Below the pieces are notes generated by a model. It was not told where the DNA came from and did no database searches. It worked only from the letters and a program-made list of their open reading frames with translations. Shown piece by piece: positions 59,800 to 64,000 of a stretch of 64,000 nt of DNA (its first letter is position 1; each line of letters begins with the position of its first letter). This stretch comes from Nageia nagi (taxonomy: Eukaryota; Pinophyta): contig JBITNC010000001.1 in NCBI GenBank assembly GCA_050084985.1, positions 55,118,001 through 55,182,000 of the forward strand. The letters are read 5' to 3'. The position numbers and the translations under genes were made by a program.

Positions 59800-59980
59800 T
59801 CATACTTTTCTAATTGATTAGATTGTTGACTCTAGGTGCACTAATCACATATACTTTGAAAAGGATATAGTTATGATATAAGGTGCATAAAAAGGATGCA
59901 GTTATGATAGGTAATAATTCAATCCTTGAATTCCTAGGGATAGGGAGTGTGAAGATCACATAAAGGTAATATTATAAAGC
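59800..59980 (+). pseudogene. copia polyprotein protease relic
   Basis: IVDSRCTNHIYF near 59830 corresponds to the copia protease active loop DSG-CTNHM, with Gly changed to Arg. A shifted continuation, VMIGNNSILEFLGIGSVKI near 59905-59960, matches the following block of copia proteases. Nothing further downstream is certain. Confidence 0.6.
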
Positions 59981-61640
59981 CCATAGATTTCAAAAGAAAA
60001 AGTTCCATCATGTGCTAGAAATCTACAGGAGATATTGTAAGAAGTGCATCCTCTAGTACTCATTGATTTGGAGTGATGATGTCATATATTTTTTTCTAAA
60101 AATAGTAAGTGCTGAGATAGTCTTCAATGGGTAGTACATAGAGAATGATTCAATAATAGATATTTTAGAAGAGCCAATAAATAAAACCCATCAATTTTAA
60201 GTGATTATGTTAGATATTTTACCAAAAATTGGTGGGTGTTAAAGAAAGTCTCTACCATGACTAAACCCCTACCAAAGGTAAACAGAACTTACCATACTGA
60301 GGAAGGAATAATGAGTTAAGAAGAACACCCAAGTCCTCTTAATCATGAGTGTTTGAACCCTAAGGCTCTATCAATCTATTGATCATAACTTATTTCCACA
60401 TACTATTAGTAGTTCTTCTTTAGATTTTAATGATACATTTCTCATTACCCTCACTATTCCATGCAACCTTGAACTATAGTGATTACCATAAATGGTTGCA
60501 GAGAGTTAGATGGTTTTTGATAAAACATAGGGAAAGTCATACCAATCAAACTAGTGCACCATACCTTCACAATCAACTACAATCATAATAAGATGTAGTT
60601 AATGATAGATTAGAAGGATTACAGCTAGGAAGTATAGCAATTTGGAGATAATAAATTTTTAAACTTTGGCATTGATTGTACTTAGTCATTATGTAATTTA
60701 GCATAGTTTTATTTATGATTTGTATATTTGTAAATAGTTTCTTACACTATTCTTATTCAATAGAGTAATTAAATGCAATAATGGTGGACAACTACTTGAT
60801 TACAAATGTAAATATATAAATAGTGGATATTATAGGTCCAAGGATTGGACATTCTAGCAAATTTGCCCAATGTATGAGATTATTTATGTGTGATAATATA
60901 ATACGATGAGGATTTACCCTTCATAATTTGTGATTGCTCATTATATTTTGGTAAATGTTATGCATGAAGTATTTTCTTAAGTTATGGTTGTATATTATGA
61001 TTACAAGATCCCTTGAGTAAGATAGTTTGCTATTCATAATCTTGGCTATGGATTTCTTCCTATGTGGTAATGCCTAGGCTAGTTAGTTTTAGTTTACTTT
61101 CTTTATCTTGCTTATTTATCTCTTTCCTATTACTCTTATCTTTTATCTCTTTCTAGTTACTTTTGACCTTACTAGAGATAGTAGCTAACTTATAATCCAA
61201 AGATTGAGCAAAAAACCCCAATGAGCACACTCTCCCATGACCTTCTACTCTTTAAAGGATCCTACTATTATAGAAAATAGAGAACATGACTAGACCAAAT
61301 ACCTAAGGTCATGTTATATTGATCAATAGTAGAAAATTCTATATTTGGTATGTTCAATGGGACCTAAGCTAAATTTCATATTTAACAGGCATGAAAAGGC
61401 TAGATAGTTATGTTTGTTAAGCTATTAATGAGTGTTTTTAAATATTATAAGGTTTTTATTACCTTATTGGTGACTCTATACCAACCAATCAATATTTCAA
61501 ACCCTCACACCTCTAAAATGTAGACTTACTAGAAGTAGTTCTAAAAAGTCCTTAAGATAACCTAGATCTCAAAAGTTGTTAATTCCTCATATGAGGACTA
61601 GGCTAAAGATTTATTGGACCTTATCCCCTATGATTTCTCT
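59981..61640. other. AT-rich sequence without recognisable gene
   Basis: Possibly decayed copia pol continuing from the protease relic, but I found no motif. There are no convincing repeats. Confidence 0.4.
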
Positions 61641-62575
61641 TATTATCAGATATATTTGACTCTAGCCTAAAAATTCCTTTACCTGATACTAATCTTCCAA
61701 ACATAGCCCAACCTGCTCCTATAGATTTCTCTACTTGGAATAATGGCCATCCTTTGGTTATCCCTACTAATTCTTTGGCTATTCCCCAAGAAAATTTTAA
61801 TTTTTTTCCTAAATATGATGGGTTTGGAAAGATACCATATGAACATTATCAAGAGATCTCTCTTTTGGATTCAAGTTTTGATATTACTGATGAAACAGTG
61901 ATGACCAAATTATTATCCCATTCTTTTGAAGGTAAAGAAGTTGAATGGTTTAGAACTCTCACCTCCCCATCTATAAATACATGGGGAGAGTTATGTCAAG
62001 CCCTAATCAAAAGATTTACTATAGAGGATGATGATATCACCTTTCTAATCCTTATAGCATGTATTAAAAGGTACCAACATGATTTTATTAATGATTTCAA
62101 TATAAGATTTAAGAAAAGATGAAAATCTATTCAAATAAGGATTAGACCAACCAGTGCATAAGCCTTGGGATACTATAGGAAACCTTTCCTCCTTGATCTC
62201 AATATGCTTATTATTATGTTTAGATATACTTTCCCTAATTTGTAATAGATGGCTAAAACTTCTAACATACACTAGTATCCTCTAGAAAGATGTACCTAAG
62301 ACCTATCATTCCTTTGTTTCTTAATTTACCCCCAAAATAAGCTCCATAAATGTCTCATTCTAGAGTATTAGCCTTTCTACCTCCTCCTCCTAATCCTATA
62401 CTACAAAATCAAGTACCAACATTACCTACCTTTACATATACAAGTATAATTATTAATTCTAAATCTCAAGAAGAAGAAAGAATAATGCAATTGGAGGTAA
62501 CCATTAAGAATCTTACAAATAAGCTCACTCTACAAGAGAGGTATAATCAAGGATTCAACTAAAAAATATATGATA
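61641..62575 (+). pseudogene. Ty3/gypsy gag relic
   Basis: 61754-62122 is open for 122 codons: FFPKYDGFGKIPYEHYQ, a LLSHSFEGKEVEWFRTL block, then LCQALIKRFT and FNIRFKKR. These are the capsid blocks of plant Ty3 gag. After a stop (Trp position), blocks matching IRPT and YYRKPFLLDLN follow. 62350-62562 holds a Pro-rich segment and a short coiled coil. It appears to be a family with longer gag than OUT. Confidence 0.8.
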
Positions 62576-63038
62576 ACCATTATTAGCCAAGATTCCAATC
62601 TAGAAATAATCAAATAGAATAGCCCATTATTTCCAAGGTTACTAATAATGTGGTTATGGCTAGTGCTATAGAGACTGATGCTATAGGCGTTAAAAAATGG
62701 TGTCCTCCATATTCAGCTCCTCATTTCCTAGACTCTTGTATAGTGTATCAACATCAATATTTGGTTTTATACTCATATCAAATGGTATAACCTACATTTT
62801 ATCCTACTATGGACCTTACCATTTTAATTTTTAGCTTTTGGGTTATGCTAGAGAATAAACTAACTATGTTCAAACCAAAGCATCTTCTTTAGTGATTTTG
62901 CAATAAGCCAAAGTTGGTCAACAAAATCAACAAACCATTCTATGTCAGCTAGATCCAAAAGAAGCTAAGGCTCCTATTCTCCAACCATAGAATTAAGAGA
63001 ATCAACTTCTTGGATATCTAGGTCACATTTCTTAGGAC
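62576..63038 (+). pseudogene. gag-protease linker relic
   Basis: Decayed frames. A WCPPYSAPHFLDSC segment near 62700 may be a worn zinc-binding piece. Otherwise unrecognised. Confidence 0.45.
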
Positions 63039-63886
63039 TTGGGTAATATTACCTCTACAAGAGGAAATTCCACTACAACTAGAAAAGAAATCCCAAAAAA
63101 GGAAAGGTCTCATCCATTAAGATATCCTTTCATCATTTATTATCATAAGGAAAATCCAAATCAACGATTTAGATCACATCAACCCATTGAAACAAGTAAT
63201 TTTTCCCCTTATACTCCATATAACATTATGGAAGAATTGAAGAAAACACCTTCTAGAATGTCAATGTTTTATGCATTGAGGATTCCAAGTCAAATTGACC
63301 TTTTGTAAGAAGATTTAAAGCTTAAAAATAGTAAAAAGAGATTAAGTGAAGGTAAATATTCTTTGCAATATCTGATGATGTCCCTCCAGCTCCCATAGGT
63401 ATAAGAAGAACCCCACCTTTCTACATGTCCCTTAGACTAGAAGGTTGGGTAGTTAATAATTGCATGATAGATACCAAAGCTACTATTATTATCATTTCCA
63501 AAGTCATTACAAATGAAATGAATGTATACATTACTTGATTCATATATTGATTCATATATCTATATTCTTCCTTAGTAGATGTTGTTGGTAGTGCTAAAAG
63601 AGTTTCAATAACTCTGAATACCTTCCTTGATATCTATGTCATTCAAGATATTATTATTGTTGATTTCCCTTCTTTATTTGAAATATATTTGTCAAAAGAG
63701 TTTATTACCAAATTGGGAGGGTATTTAGATTTATATTATACACATCTTTTACTCCCCTTTAGAAATAAAAAAGTTAAGATTCTAAATGAAGGTACCCAAA
63801 GTGTTCATCTTAAAAAGATTATAGAGCAAAATTGTATGAATGGCCCTGAATTAGTAGAAGTGTTTGAAAGAGATACACTCAGATAA
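63039..63886 (+). pseudogene. Ty3/gypsy protease region relic, same element as the gag
   Basis: 63039-63308 ends with NIMEELKKTPSRMSMFYALRIPSQIDLL, a block that precedes protease in plant Ty3 pol. Then a frame near 63370-63530 reads FYMSLRLEGWVVNNCMIDTKAT, where DTKAT stands for the DTGAS active loop, so the site is changed. Next comes FLDIYVIQDIIIVDFPSLFEI near 63620-63690 and a tail to 63886. It continues the + strand element that leaves the window at 64000. Confidence 0.75.
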
Positions 63887-64000
63887 ATATTATTAACCTC
63901 TAAACATCCAACAATATACATTTCACTTATTACATATCAAATCAATCATGATAAAATCATGGAACAATCATTAATTAGCTCAAAATTGATATCTAATACT

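Overview
The window looks like nuclear DNA of a seed plant with a large, repeat-filled genome. A gymnosperm is possible, but the sequence does not settle this. It is AT-rich, contains plant-type Ty3/gypsy and Ty1/copia retroelements and a plant soluble epoxide hydrolase gene with introns, and has no bacterial operon structure. I see no intact host gene, rRNA, tRNA or CRISPR array. Nearly all coding sequence is decayed, mostly through stop codons at Gln, Arg and Trp positions, as expected from cytosine deamination in methylated, silenced DNA.

Layout. (1) 1-1198: tail of a copia polyprotein, a polypurine tract and a possible short LTR. (2) 1199-2614 and 57036-57143: one epoxide hydrolase pseudogene on the + strand, split inside its last exon by 54.4 kb of nested retroelements. 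(3) 2615-57035: a minus-strand Tat-like Ty3/gypsy element ('OUT', 771-775 bp LTRs) that split the gene. Inside OUT are: a 4.2 kb gag-only copia-type element with a clean 5-bp target duplication (7419-11603, 'Y'); a 19.1 kb Tat/Ogre-like element (11883-30969, 'INN1'); a second, diverged copy of it (32236-52660, 'INN2'); and three copies of the same 1.27 kb reverse transcriptase segment of OUT, before, between and after INN1 and INN2. INN2 has lost its gag and leader, which are replaced by a head-to-tail array of a 2.37 kb gag-only element on the + strand (44689-51399, 'ARR'). (4) 57144-64000: older debris. It holds a gypsy RT/RNase H relic, an assembly gap, a copia protease relic, and a gypsy gag-protease relic running off the right edge.

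INN elements. On the minus strand they carry a long repeat-bearing leader, gag with a coiled coil, protease, a linker, RT, RNase H, a second (archaeal-type) RNase H and integrase. After integrase comes an extra sense ORF of 407 codons (ORF3), which I do not recognise and which contains an internal domain duplication. Next is a repeat-rich spacer and, on the opposite strand, a plant mobile domain (PMD) gene with one intron. The LTRs, the PMD upstream region, the PMD intron and the leader carry arrays of a 13-bp near-palindrome at about 20-21 bp spacing.

Most unusual signals: the phased palindrome arrays of INN; a run of five small hairpins with compensating stem changes in the ARR leader; the internally duplicated ORF3; and the 20-kb duplication, whose LTR differences show that a whole element was copied rather than inserted twice.
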